A stretch of DNA of 64,000 nt from Cohnella sp. OV330. GTDB lineage: Bacteria > Bacillota > Bacilli > Paenibacillales > Paenibacillaceae. Below are positions 53,247 through 63,104 of the stretch, piece by piece; positions within the stretch are counted from its first letter, which is position 1, and every line of letters starts with the position of its first letter. A model generated the notes under the pieces. The model had not been told where the DNA came from. It searched no databases and saw only the letters and a program-made list of their open reading frames with translations. The stretch is from NCBI RefSeq assembly GCF_900112065.1, contig NZ_FOKE01000005.1, positions 62,001-126,000 on the forward strand. Reading direction: 5' to 3'. The translations under genes were made by a program, and so were the position numbers.

Positions 53247-54971
53247 TTATTTTTTAGCTGCGTCCCACTCGTTCACTTCTTGGGTAACATCAGCAAGCCC
53301 GAGCTTATTCAACTGATCGACGAATTTATCGAAGTTATCGATGGAATCCGCGCCCATGATGACTTTGGTGTAATATTCGATTACCGTCTGCTCGATCGTC
53401 TTCAACCGATTTTTCATGGCTTCCGTGGATGCGCCGTAGAACTTATCCATTTTGAAGAGATTCCCCGTGACATAATCGTTCATGGCCACGAAGGATCCCG
53501 TCTCTCCGAACACCTTCTCGAACTGCGCTTGTGCGTTATCTCCGTTTTTGAACTTGACGATATTGTCGTAATAGCCTTTTTCTTCAGCATTCAGCTTGGA
53601 CGTGTCGCCCGACTTGAACGCCTCAACAACGTTCAAATGCGCTTGCAGGTTCTTTTGCGCTTTCCAAGCTTTAGCTACGGCCCAATGGTGGCCAGGCGCG
53701 GGAGCCGGACCCAAAAACTTATCGAATTCTTCTTGCGTCGCGTTACCGTAGTTCAGCTCCGTCCAGAAATTGATCAGTTTGACCAACACTTCCGGATGCT
53801 CGTATTCCTTGCTAACGACGTAGTAGTTCTCGACGTTCAGTTTAATTTGCGGGTTAGCTGGTTGATCGTCTTTGGAAACGATCGCATATGCGCGCCAATC
53901 GGAATCCGCAAAGTTATCCTTCGTTTGCTGCAAGGGGTACATACCGTTCCACATGGCGCCGAAGTCGACGCCTACTTTGCCCGAGGCGGCTAGTTCGGCG
54001 GCTTTGGACGAGTCTTTCGCAGCGAAATCTTTTTCGATCAAACCCTCTTTGTAAAGCTTGTTCAAGTAGGCCAGCGCATCTTTCACTTCCGGAAGCGCAC
54101 TTCCGTAAACCAATTTGCCGTCAGCACCTCGGACCCATGCTTTCGGATAGGCGTCGAATGCGTTGAAGATGCCAATCGCTTCCGCTACCCCCGGCGCCAA
54201 GAAGTCTTTGTTTAACATAAGTCCGACCGTATTTTTCTTGCCGTCGCCATCCGGATCTTTGTCCGCGAAAGCCTTCATTACGTTATACAGCTCGTCTGTC
54301 GTCTTCGGAACTGCCAACCCGAGCTTCGTCAACCAATCTTGTCTTACCCATAAGAAGGAAGCGCCGTCGATTGCGGAATTCGTTCCGGGAACCGCCAGCA
54401 ATTTGCCGCCAAAAGTCGCGGAATCCAAAGCCGTATTTCCTTCTTCGGTAATGATCTGCTTTGTAAGAGGCGTCGCGTACTTGTCAAAGATGTCTTTCAT
54501 ATCCCATATCAAATCCGTCTTGGACAAGGTAGCCAACTGTTCTTGGGTAACGCCGAGAATGTCCGGGATATCCCCGGAAGCGATGGAGACGCTGATCTTT
54601 TGTTTAGTCGCGTCTACTCCTTTTGCGTACCATGACGGCTTGATGTTGATGCCGAGCTGGTCCCGATAAGCCTGGATCCATACGCTATTTTCCCATTTTT
54701 CCTCGGTAAAATCTTTCCCCATGGCGTCATTAATGGATACGCCGACGGTCGCGTCCACAGCCGGTTCGAACTTCGCGTTCGGATCGATAGGTGCGTCCGA
54801 TACTTCGCCGGTTTCGCCAGAAGCCTGCGCGCTTGCCGTCGGACGATTCGAGGCATTCCCCGAATCGCTCGCAGCGTTGTTGTTATTGTTGTCTCCGCAA
54901 GCGGACAACACGGTCAGCAGCAATAGGGCTGCCGTGCTTGCCCCTAACGATTTCTTTACGTTGATTTTCAA
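53247..54971 (-). CDS. Sugar-binding lipoprotein (LipO/YtcQ-type SBP)
   Basis: 574 residues. Signal peptide with lipobox VLSAC, a linker rich in Asn, Ser and Ala, and a large SBP of the LipO/YtcQ kind, similar in style to the one at 131-1885 (both share PLTKQI/ADGKLVYGS-type blocks). The start is TTG at 54971 with GGGGGG six bases upstream. It is encoded directly downstream of its sensor-regulator pair and upstream of its permeases. Ligand inferred to be a rhamnose-containing oligosaccharide from the GH106-like gene. Confidence 0.93.
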   Translation of the reverse strand: MKINVKKSLGASTAALLLLTVLSACGDNNNNNAASDSGNASNRPTASAQASGETGEVSDAPIDPNAKFEPAVDATVGVSINDAMGKDFTEEKWENSVWIQAYRDQLGINIKPSWYAKGVDATKQKISVSIASGDIPDILGVTQEQLATLSKTDLIWDMKDIFDKYATPLTKQIITEEGNTALDSATFGGKLLAVPGTNSAIDGASFLWVRQDWLTKLGLAVPKTTDELYNVMKAFADKDPDGDGKKNTVGLMLNKDFLAPGVAEAIGIFNAFDAYPKAWVRGADGKLVYGSALPEVKDALAYLNKLYKEGLIEKDFAAKDSSKAAELAASGKVGVDFGAMWNGMYPLQQTKDNFADSDWRAYAIVSKDDQPANPQIKLNVENYYVVSKEYEHPEVLVKLINFWTELNYGNATQEEFDKFLGPAPAPGHHWAVAKAWKAQKNLQAHLNVVEAFKSGDTSKLNAEEKGYYDNIVKFKNGDNAQAQFEKVFGETGSFVAMNDYVTGNLFKMDKFYGASTEAMKNRLKTIEQTVIEYYTKVIMGADSIDNFDKFVDQLNKLGLADVTQEVNEWDAAKK

Positions 54972-55008
54972 GTGTTTCCCCCCAAGGAAGTGTTTTGGTT
55001 ACGGCTTC

Positions 55009-55029
55009 ATTTTACCGAAATCGCTTACA
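55009..55029 (-). promoter_or_regulatory. cre site and -10 upstream of the SBP gene
   Basis: Minus-strand TGTAAGCGATTTCG (55016-55029) matches the cre consensus in 13 of 14 positions and sits just upstream of TAAAAT (55009-55014). No normal -35 is present, so the promoter probably needs the YesN regulator, and CcpA would compete at the spacer. Confidence 0.6.
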
Positions 55030-55076
55030 GCCTTCCTATTTCAAACTTCCGATTTCGCTTGCACTTTCACGACTCC

Positions 55077-56708
55077 TTACTTCGTCCGATATTCTTGCGG
55101 AGTCATGCCGGTTTCCTTTTTGAAGAATCGGCTGAAATATCCCGCTGTCGAGAACCCGAGCTCTTTGGCGATATCCTGAACAAGAACATGAGGCTGCGAG
55201 AGACGCTCCTTCGCTTTTTGAATTCGCAGCATGCCGATATACTCGGTTAACGTACATTTCTCCGACTGTTTGAACAATCGTGCCATATAATCCGGGTTTA
55301 AGTGTACGATCTCCGCCAATCGAGGAAGCGACAAATCTTCGGATAGGTTTCCGTCAATGTACGATTTAACCGTCTCAACCGCATCGCCCCTCATCTTCAA
55401 GGCGTTGGCCGTATAATAATCGTCTAACGTCACGGCCAGCCGCTCCAACGCCTTGATCGAATCTTCGATGGAACCGTAACTCGCTGGCTGCAGCAGTCGA
55501 TCGATTTGTTCTTGAATGGCAGAAAATCTTCGCAAACCATAATTGTTCACGACCGTCATGAACCGAAGGACCGTGGCGTAATGCATTTCAAGAAATCGAT
55601 CTCCATGTGCAGGTTGAAAGGCGAGCGCACGAAGCTCTGAAAGCACCTGCTGCACTTCATTCCTTCGACCCGTCTCTAAATACGTATCCAGCAACGATGC
55701 TTTTTTAAGATACAATTCAACTTGACCTCTCGAATCGGATTGTAAGATTCCTTCCATGAGAGATGCCATATTCCGCTCGTTAACGATAATTTTCTTCTCT
55801 CCGTAGAAATGGGACAACAGTCCATGAAGCTTGGCGAATTGTATGGGAACTTCATTCAATGGCAAAGCCTTCGCCCCGATTGCAAACGAAAAGGTGTGTC
55901 CCGTGGACTTGTCGGCCGTCTGTGAAATCGTCTCGAACGCCCCTTCTACGAACGAACGAATCCGTTCATCGGACATGCGGGCTTCCTCCGCGGGTTGAAG
56001 AAAAATAACGAGCAACTCCCGAGTATAGACAACATGATCGAACCGGATAACCGGAGACAAAAATCTGCCGCATACCGAGGCGAGGGCAGCGAATAAGATG
56101 TCTTTGTCTTTGATTCGAATGGCATTTCCGTCCGGATCGAGCCGACCGATAACGAGCCATATCTGTTTGGAAGCATCTATCGTCAAACCTAATGTTCCAA
56201 AGGCTGACTCGGTCATTTCGTTTTCGGGTAATTGACCTTCCAGCAGATCCGTAAAATACATGGATCGATGGTGCGCGATCTGCTGCCGTCGAATGTCGTT
56301 TGCTTTTATCAATAATGAATTCATTTCTGTTCTGGCTTCCAGGTAATCTATGGCTTGACGCACCGAAGTCAAGATTTGATCGTCGCCTTCCGACTTCAAT
56401 ACAAAGTTTTGCGCACCGTTTTTAACCGCATGATGAATATAATGAAAATCGTCAAAACCCGTTAAATAAATGATGCGGCATTCCGGCCAGCTTTGCCTAA
56501 CGATATCGCCGAGTTCAAGCCCCGTCATTTTGGGCATTTTAATATCGGACATAAGAATGTCGATTTTACGATCGCCCATTACGTCAAGCGCTTCGCGGGC
56601 ACTGGAAGCTTTATATAAACTGAGACGGTCGCCTTCTTGTTCAACAAGCATTTCAAACAAGCCATCGACGATCAGCTTTTCATCATCGACGATTAACATC
56701 CGGTACAA
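55077..56708 (-). CDS. YesN-like response regulator with AraC-type DNA-binding domain
   Basis: 543 residues. Receiver domain with Asp55 (ILMSDIKMPKMTG). Central YesN-type region. C-terminal AraC fold with LSLPRLAEIVHLNPDYMARL and IAKELGFSTAGYFSRFFKKE ending MTPQEYRTK. The start is TTG at 56708 (MYRMLIVDDE), inside the end of the kinase gene with a 26-base overlap, and GGGAGAG precedes it, so translation should be coupled. It is expected to activate the SBP-permease-GH106 genes downstream. Confidence 0.95.
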   Translation of the reverse strand: MYRMLIVDDEKLIVDGLFEMLVEQEGDRLSLYKASSAREALDVMGDRKIDILMSDIKMPKMTGLELGDIVRQSWPECRIIYLTGFDDFHYIHHAVKNGAQNFVLKSEGDDQILTSVRQAIDYLEARTEMNSLLIKANDIRRQQIAHHRSMYFTDLLEGQLPENEMTESAFGTLGLTIDASKQIWLVIGRLDPDGNAIRIKDKDILFAALASVCGRFLSPVIRFDHVVYTRELLVIFLQPAEEARMSDERIRSFVEGAFETISQTADKSTGHTFSFAIGAKALPLNEVPIQFAKLHGLLSHFYGEKKIIVNERNMASLMEGILQSDSRGQVELYLKKASLLDTYLETGRRNEVQQVLSELRALAFQPAHGDRFLEMHYATVLRFMTVVNNYGLRRFSAIQEQIDRLLQPASYGSIEDSIKALERLAVTLDDYYTANALKMRGDAVETVKSYIDGNLSEDLSLPRLAEIVHLNPDYMARLFKQSEKCTLTEYIGMLRIQKAKERLSQPHVLVQDIAKELGFSTAGYFSRFFKKETGMTPQEYRTK

Positions 56709-58443
56709 TCGACTCTCCCCCGTTCCATTTGATCATCATGCTGACTTTTACGCCGCCAAGCTCGCTTCTTTCAAACTGGAGCCCGCTTCCGGTACCGAAC
56801 ATAAATAAAAGCCTGCGGTGTATATTCAGGATAGCGGTGACTTCTTGGGGATTATCCGCTTCCTGAAGGACTTCGTTCATTCGCGTAAGTTGGCGTTCCG
56901 CATCCTCTCCGTTATCTTCAACGGAAATGATCGCACCCTCCGGGCGGGCTCTGAATGAAACGCGAAGCAATCCTCCTTCGTCCACGTTTTCGAGACCATG
57001 GACGAAGGCATTCTCGACCAACGGTTGCAAAATGAGTCGGGGAACGCCGATCGGCTTTAGACGATCAGGTACATCCTCGAAAGACACCGATACGCGATCC
57101 GAGAACCTGGTTAACTGCAGCATCACGTAATTGCGCGCATGATCGACCTCCTGTTCCAACGGAACGGTGTCCCTCGTGCTTCGCGTAATAAATCTAAAAT
57201 ATCTAGCCAGTTGATCCGTAAAACGAATGGCCTCATCGAATTTGTCCATTTTGATTAATCGGGTAATGCTAAAGAGGCAATTGTACAAGAAATGCGGATT
57301 GATTTGAGATTGCAATTGCTTGAGCTCCGCGTTCTGACGTTGAAGTTGTTGATTGTATACTTCGTCGATCAAAGCTTTTAATCTCACGAGCATTTCATTG
57401 TAACGTACGTACATGTAGCCGAATTCGTCGTCCGTATCGTGCCGGATCGTAAAATCGAAGTTCCCCTCCTCCACATGCCGGAATGCCCGGACGATTTTCA
57501 CGAGCGGTTTGTTAATCGCACGGTTGATATAAAACAGGAAAAACGCTACCGCTATGAACGCCACGACGAAAAACAACCAGAACCACTGAATATGCTTCGT
57601 CACCTTATGGAACATGGACTTCTTATACAGGTATTGATCGATGAATACGCCTGTTTCCGTTAAAGCGGATCTAACGCGAATATAATCGTTTCCTTCCGCA
57701 GCGATATCCACAGTCCCGTGTCCGTTCGCCGTCTCAAGCGACGTCTCATGGCTGTCTATCCACTTGCGAAGCTCGGGCTTCTGGACAACGATAATATGTC
57801 GCTCGTCGGATAAGCGAAGATCGATCGCTCCCGTATATTCGCGACCCAGGGCAGATTGCAAGTTTTGACGAATCTCTCTTTCCCGGAGCTCGATTTCCAC
57901 GATAAGATCGGGCATTCCTGCCGATTCGTTTTCAAGCGGATAGGCGACCATTAAAAGCGTGTTTCGCTCGAAAATAACCTGATACGGCGAACGAATAAGG
58001 TTAAGCGACAAATGATCCTGTTTCAATTCGCCATACCCATCTACTGCCGATATCTGGATCCCGATCCCTGACAAGTAGATGCGTACGTCGGCAATCAAAT
58101 CGCTGCTGTTCTTCATCGAAAATAACTTTGATCGAATCGAATTGATCAGTTCGATTCTTCGATAAGGCTCCAATACGTCGTAGGCCCCCATTAGCCGAAT
58201 GAGCATGTCATCGTTCAACGTTTCGTACTGCATCGTACTGAAACGTTTAAACGTATTTTCTAACTCATTGACATAATTGGTCGACTGCGTCTCCGCAGAT
58301 TCCACGATATCGTTCCTGAGCATCGATGTTCCCCACTGATAAAGAAATCCCGCAAGCAAATAAATCGGTAGCATCGCGACCGCGAAGGCGACGATAAGTC
58401 TGAAGAAGATGGATCTATGCCATTTTCGATTGGATTGCCCCAT
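56683..58443 (-). CDS. YesM-like sensor histidine kinase
   Basis: About 586 residues. Two membrane helices (near 14-34 and 285-305) flank an extracellular sensor region. A HAMP domain, the H-box LQSQINPHFLYNCLFSITRL and the HATPase domain (PLVENAFVHGLENV, then VEDNGEDAE) follow. The ATG at 58443 with GAGGAG nine bases upstream is chosen; the longer frame to 58494 overlaps the promoter -10. First gene of the operon that runs down to the GH106-like enzyme. Confidence 0.95.
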   Translation of the reverse strand: MGQSNRKWHRSIFFRLIVAFAVAMLPIYLLAGFLYQWGTSMLRNDIVESAETQSTNYVNELENTFKRFSTMQYETLNDDMLIRLMGAYDVLEPYRRIELINSIRSKLFSMKNSSDLIADVRIYLSGIGIQISAVDGYGELKQDHLSLNLIRSPYQVIFERNTLLMVAYPLENESAGMPDLIVEIELREREIRQNLQSALGREYTGAIDLRLSDERHIIVVQKPELRKWIDSHETSLETANGHGTVDIAAEGNDYIRVRSALTETGVFIDQYLYKKSMFHKVTKHIQWFWLFFVVAFIAVAFFLFYINRAINKPLVKIVRAFRHVEEGNFDFTIRHDTDDEFGYMYVRYNEMLVRLKALIDEVYNQQLQRQNAELKQLQSQINPHFLYNCLFSITRLIKMDKFDEAIRFTDQLARYFRFITRSTRDTVPLEQEVDHARNYVMLQLTRFSDRVSVSFEDVPDRLKPIGVPRLILQPLVENAFVHGLENVDEGGLLRVSFRARPEGAIISVEDNGEDAERQLTRMNEVLQEADNPQEVTAILNIHRRLLFMFGTGSGLQFERSELGGVKVSMMIKWNGGESIVPDVNRR

Positions 58444-58477
58444 ATTGACGCGCTCCTCGCATATGAATCGTCGCATT

Positions 58478-58506
58478 ATTATAGTCGTCCTCATGATGCG
58501 CTACAA
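58478..58506 (-). promoter_or_regulatory. Promoter of the kinase-regulator operon
   Basis: Minus-strand TTGTAG (58501-58506), 17 bp, TATAAT (58478-58483). A well-formed sigma-A promoter without the boxes seen at the other operons, so low constitutive expression of the sensor pair is likely. Confidence 0.75.
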
Positions 58507-58579
58507 TGCAACAATTCCGACTCTGCATTCACTTTTCAGACTTTAAGAGGATCTGAATTCAAAGACAGAATCAATAATC

Positions 58580-58612
58580 TATAAAAGAATAGGACCGCCC
58601 TTAGGGACGATC
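58580..58612 (-). terminator. Terminator after the GH2 gene
   Basis: On the minus strand GATCGTCC-CTAA-GGGCGGTC (two G-U pairs) is followed by CTATTCTTTTATAG. Confidence 0.8.
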
Positions 58613-58660
58613 CCGCGATTATGATAGCGCTCTATAGAATCGAAAAATATGACCGATCGC

Positions 58661-61468
58661 TTAACCCAGCAGCCGTCTTAGCTCGGTTACCTCCAGCCGA
58701 ACGGATGGCTGGCATTGTTCGGATCGGACATACCGGGCAAGGCTGCGCAAGAACTGCCGCCCTTCCGGCGTCTGTGCCGCGCCGTCGGCATCTAGCGCGC
58801 AAACGACTGCGCTCCCGTTCAGAACGCGGCACTCGAACAACAAGCCCAGCTTGTGATTGCGATCGAAATTATCGATCGTCTGGACGATAGGCTGCAGCTC
58901 CCTCGGCATGTCGTCGAGGATGAACGATCGCGAACGCATCACGATGCTCCACCACGGATAGGTCGAGTGCGCTTCGCTCGGAAATTGGGCCAACGCCGGA
59001 TGCGCATTGTCGATCAAGAAGCCAAGCGTGCCAACGGGCACGGGCTTGTTCATGCTCTCCGATATCGAGCGGAACATCGGGTAGCACCAGAAATCCGTGC
59101 AATAGGTACCCTCGATCGTATGGGAAAGATCGTCGGTCTTTGCCATGATCAGCACGTTCTCTCCGCGTTCGAGCAGGGCGAGCGCCTCCGCGGACAACGA
59201 ATGGAACAGATGCACGCCCGCAAGGTCCGCATCCGCATCTACACTCTTGGGATAGATCCACAGGTCGTATGACTTCGCAATGTCCGTACCCGCGATCGCC
59301 AAGGTCAGGACGACATTCGTCATCTCCGTCACGTCCGGCATGTCGCATGCGATCTCGCCTAAGCCGATGTAAGGCAAGCCCTCCTCCGCCGCTGCTTCAA
59401 GCTGGCCGCCGGCGATGACGCGCTGCCCTACCGCAAGCGACCATGTCAGCTGCACGCCGCGAAGCGGGGAGGGCCGAAAGTAGGCAAGTTCCACAGCGGC
59501 GCTGAATGGCTCGCCTGCGACGTAGTTGTACTTCTCGAATCGGCCGAGCAGCACGGCATCCGAACAGAAGCTCCTCCATTCCTCCGGAGAGATCAGCCCC
59601 TTGGAATCCATGAACGCGTCCAGGATCCCGACGAGCGCCGTCCCCTGGCCGCTGAAGTCCTGGAGGTCGAGCAATTGGAAGCCCGCTAAGCGCTTCGAAC
59701 GGAAGGCTGCCTCCAGCTCTTCCTTATAGCAGGCTACCGCAAGCTGCCCCGAGCTCTCGAAGAAGCGGTCCGCCAGATGGCCCATGCCCTTCGCCTCGAG
59801 GCGGTCTCGGAACGTCTCGAAATTGCGCGCCTTGAGCGGCCCCGTATACTTCTCGATCTCGCCGAACCGGGGATACATGGCATATTGTCCGATCTCATGG
59901 GAGACGACCGGCAGATTGGGGATCAGCTCCTCCCCTGCCGCGTCCGCCTTCACCGTCCGAGCCTCGGTGCCGTATTGGATCTGGATCGTGCCGCCTTCGG
60001 TTGCTGCCTCGTCCGTATCAAGCGGCTTGAGGGCGGGGACGATCTGCTCGTCATAATCCTTCATCGTGCCCGGCCTGTCCGTCTGCACGTGGCCGAGCGG
60101 CGCGTCGCACATCGCATACGAGCCGCGGAACAGGCGGTCCCGCGAGAAGCGGACGCCTGTGAAGAAATCCTCTTCCTCGAGGATGACCGGCACGAACTGG
60201 AAGTTGTTCGATCCCTGCGTATAGAGGCGGCGGTCGTCGTACGCCTTGTAAGCCTTCAAGATTCTATTCAGCGTGGACTTGCTGCCCCACAGCTCGTTGC
60301 CGAGCGACATCATGACGAACGACGGGTGGTTGCCGAACGTACGGAGGATGCGGAAGCCCTCTTCGATCAGGTAGTCCTGCTCGGCCTGGTTGTGCTTCTC
60401 GTCGCCTTCCTCGGTAATCGTCCCCCAGAAGGGCAGCTCCGGCTCCATAAAGATCCCGAGCATGTCCGCAGCCGTGAAGGCGGCTTCCGGCGGACAGCAG
60501 GTGTGGAAGCGATAGTGATTGATGCCGTAGGACTTGGCGGTGCCGAGCACGTCGAGCCATTCCTCTACCGTCGTCGGCGCGAAGCCGGTCCGCGGAAAGA
60601 TCAGCCCGTCATGCTTGCCCCGAAGGAATGTCTTCTTGCCATTGATTGCGAACTTGTCCCCATCGGCTTTGAATTCGCGCAGGCCGAACACGGTCTCGTA
60701 GGTATCCTCCTGTCGATCGCCGCCGGCAAGACGAAGCGTCAGCCGGTACAGATGAGGCTCCGAGTCGCTCCAGAGCTTGGCGTCTTCCCCCAGCTCGTAG
60801 CGAGCGACGAACTCGCCCTCCTTCACCGCACACGACACCGGTTCTGCGCTGTGCCCGCTCCCCCCATGAACGGATGTTGCCGATACGCTCAGCGATCCTT
60901 CCTGCGTCCCGATCACTTGCGCGCGTATGGTCACCGACTTGTCCTGGGGTTCAGGATACACTTGCACATCATGCATATACGCTGCGCCATGGAACTGCAG
61001 CTCGATTCGGCCGGTGATGCCGTTCCAATTGGTCTGCGTATCGCGGGAGGTCATATGGCCGCCCTTCGTCGGGTAGTCGGTGTTATCGACCCGGATCGTG
61101 AGCCGGCGCTTCCCGCTCGTCAGCCCGCCGAGTTCATGGAGATGCGGCGTGCACAGGCTATTCTGCGTCCCGATCTCGCGTCCGTCGACCCACACGGTCG
61201 TCGCGCGCGTCCGCTCGAGATACAACGTGCAGGCGACGCCGTCCAGCGCTTCCGGGATATCGACCTCTCGAGAGAACCAAGCATAGCCCTCGAATCGATA
61301 TTCATCCGTAAGCGCGCCTGTCTCGACTAGCTCGTTTACTTTGCCCTTTCGCGCATGCGAAGTCGTACCCGGCAGCGTCATCGTGTCGCCGAACGGCTGA
61401 CGAAGCCCTTCCTTGTTCGCATCCAACTGCAATTCCCAAGTGCCTTCCAATCCGATTCTCGTCAGCAT
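58661..61468 (-). CDS. Family 2 glycoside hydrolase
   Basis: 935 residues. GH2 layout: jelly-roll domain (about 1-165), Ig-like sandwich (about 166-265), TIM barrel (about 275-600) and C-terminal beta domains. The acid Glu392 is in SLGNELWG. The nucleophile is probably Glu525 in VVSHEIGQY, a variant seen in GH2 members distinct from LacZ. The block FLRGKHDGLIFPRTGFAP links the Ig domain to the barrel. No signal peptide. It may be a beta-galactosidase, beta-glucuronidase or arabinosidase; this cannot be settled here. It follows the YesN gene by 43 bases and ends at a terminator, so it is the last gene of that operon. Confidence 0.9.
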   Translation of the reverse strand: MLTRIGLEGTWELQLDANKEGLRQPFGDTMTLPGTTSHARKGKVNELVETGALTDEYRFEGYAWFSREVDIPEALDGVACTLYLERTRATTVWVDGREIGTQNSLCTPHLHELGGLTSGKRRLTIRVDNTDYPTKGGHMTSRDTQTNWNGITGRIELQFHGAAYMHDVQVYPEPQDKSVTIRAQVIGTQEGSLSVSATSVHGGSGHSAEPVSCAVKEGEFVARYELGEDAKLWSDSEPHLYRLTLRLAGGDRQEDTYETVFGLREFKADGDKFAINGKKTFLRGKHDGLIFPRTGFAPTTVEEWLDVLGTAKSYGINHYRFHTCCPPEAAFTAADMLGIFMEPELPFWGTITEEGDEKHNQAEQDYLIEEGFRILRTFGNHPSFVMMSLGNELWGSKSTLNRILKAYKAYDDRRLYTQGSNNFQFVPVILEEEDFFTGVRFSRDRLFRGSYAMCDAPLGHVQTDRPGTMKDYDEQIVPALKPLDTDEAATEGGTIQIQYGTEARTVKADAAGEELIPNLPVVSHEIGQYAMYPRFGEIEKYTGPLKARNFETFRDRLEAKGMGHLADRFFESSGQLAVACYKEELEAAFRSKRLAGFQLLDLQDFSGQGTALVGILDAFMDSKGLISPEEWRSFCSDAVLLGRFEKYNYVAGEPFSAAVELAYFRPSPLRGVQLTWSLAVGQRVIAGGQLEAAAEEGLPYIGLGEIACDMPDVTEMTNVVLTLAIAGTDIAKSYDLWIYPKSVDADADLAGVHLFHSLSAEALALLERGENVLIMAKTDDLSHTIEGTYCTDFWCYPMFRSISESMNKPVPVGTLGFLIDNAHPALAQFPSEAHSTYPWWSIVMRSRSFILDDMPRELQPIVQTIDNFDRNHKLGLLFECRVLNGSAVVCALDADGAAQTPEGRQFLRSLARYVRSEQCQPSVRLEVTELRRLLG

Positions 61469-61511
61469 GCTGTCATTCCAGACCTTTCGGCGCTTCTTCG
61501 CGCATCAGTAG

Positions 61512-63104
61512 TCATTGCCAGTGGTAATCTCTGTATTCCTGCGGCGTCCGGCCCGTAAACTTCTTGAACAGGTAGGCGAAATACGCCGCCGTCTGGAAAC
61601 CTACCCGTTCGGCTACTTCATAGATTCGTATCGTTGGATCCTGCAGCAGCTCGATCGCCTTGTTCATTCGGGTCTCCTGAATGAACTCCAATACCGTCTT
61701 ACCCGTCTCCTTTTTGAATAGGACGCTTAAGTAGCTGACATTGATGAGATGCAGCTCCGCCAGATGCTTGACCGTTACGTTTTCGTGCAAATGCTCCTCG
61801 ATATAGGCCTTGATCCGGCGAATCAGATGATGCTGCTGGTTCACCTGCTCCGTCCGTTCGGCTGCGGCATAACGACCGATATAATCCAGCACCAGCTCGC
61901 TGACCGAGGACGCCTGATTGCTGTCGATCAACCGCTGCATGACCGATACGTTCCATTCGGAGGCAGAAGCATCCGTCTGTTTCTGCCTTCGCATGAGCTC
62001 GCTGATCAAACCGATCCCGAACGCTTGGATGTAGGAGAAGGAATGCCGCGTCGCCAGCATGTCGAACACGTTGCGGGCGTATTCAAGCACCTCGTTTACG
62101 TCGTCCGACTCCGCCAGCATTCGAACGATCTCGGGGATATACTCTTCCCTGAGCCGATAGTCCTGGTAATCCGTCTTGTCGAACCGGTCCTCATACAGCA
62201 GCTGCCCGCCTTCGATTAATCGTGCCCTCGCAATCATGAACTTCACTCTCTTATAGGCAAGCGGCATCTCGCCCCATTCCGCGAATTTATGGCTGATGCC
62301 GACCGTGATGGTAGAACCGTATTGTTCCTCCATGACGCGCTGGATGAAAGCGATCTGCTTCTCCGCCATCGCTTGGGCTTCGGGCGTCGGATTCAGATGC
62401 ATGACGAGCACTTCGTCCGCGCCGATTCTGGCTACGATGACGGAATCGATATCCGATAGGCCTACGCTGACTGCTTGTTGAAAACCGACGCCGCGAACGA
62501 CCCGGCCTCTGGCGTCCAGACTGCCGTCCATGAATCGATCGTAACCGAACACCGCAATGCGGATGCCGCTAGTCAAGCTTGGCAATTCCAGTAACCGGCT
62601 CCAGGATTCCATCATGCCGTTGTCTACCGCCCCCTGTATCAGATCGTGGGCGAATCGCTCTTTCACGGCATTGAGGCTATCGGTTACTTTCTCCTGCAGT
62701 ACGTTCGCTTCCTCCTCGATACGGCGCCGTTTCTCGATCGCGACGCGAAAAGCGGTCAGCTTGGATTCGACTTCCTCCACCTTGATCGGCTTGAGCACGT
62801 ACCCCTGCGCCCCAACGTGAATCGCTTCCTGCACGAATTCGAACTCGTTGAAGCCGCTGACCATCAGCACCTGTACGGCCGGATCCGTTTCCTTGCATCG
62901 GGCGACCAGCTCGATGCCGTTCATGACGGGCATGGATACATCCGTAATCAAGACGTCCACCCGATGCTCGCGCATGATCCGGAGCGCAGCATCCCCGGAC
63001 AAGGCCGACAGCGGCTTGGCATATCCGAGCGATTGCCAATCTACATGGCGGATCAACCCCTGAACGTGCATCGGCTCGTCATCCACGACCAGTGCTTGTA
63101 TCAT
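61512..63104 (-). CDS. YesN-like response regulator with AraC-type DNA-binding domain
   Basis: 530 residues. Receiver domain with Asp55 (VLITDVSMPVMNG) and LKPI. Coiled-coil-like stretch near 130-160 (KRRRIEEEANVLQEKV). C-terminal AraC domain (VKHLAELHLINVSYLSVLFK, VAERVGFQTAAYFAYLFKKF, TPQEYRDYHWQ). The ATG at 63104 overlaps the kinase stop (ATGA) with AAAGGAGGGGG upstream; the longer frame reaches into the kinase gene. It probably controls the GH2 gene behind it and transporter genes outside the window. Confidence 0.95.
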   Translation of the reverse strand: MIQALVVDDEPMHVQGLIRHVDWQSLGYAKPLSALSGDAALRIMREHRVDVLITDVSMPVMNGIELVARCKETDPAVQVLMVSGFNEFEFVQEAIHVGAQGYVLKPIKVEEVESKLTAFRVAIEKRRRIEEEANVLQEKVTDSLNAVKERFAHDLIQGAVDNGMMESWSRLLELPSLTSGIRIAVFGYDRFMDGSLDARGRVVRGVGFQQAVSVGLSDIDSVIVARIGADEVLVMHLNPTPEAQAMAEKQIAFIQRVMEEQYGSTITVGISHKFAEWGEMPLAYKRVKFMIARARLIEGGQLLYEDRFDKTDYQDYRLREEYIPEIVRMLAESDDVNEVLEYARNVFDMLATRHSFSYIQAFGIGLISELMRRQKQTDASASEWNVSVMQRLIDSNQASSVSELVLDYIGRYAAAERTEQVNQQHHLIRRIKAYIEEHLHENVTVKHLAELHLINVSYLSVLFKKETGKTVLEFIQETRMNKAIELLQDPTIRIYEVAERVGFQTAAYFAYLFKKFTGRTPQEYRDYHWQ

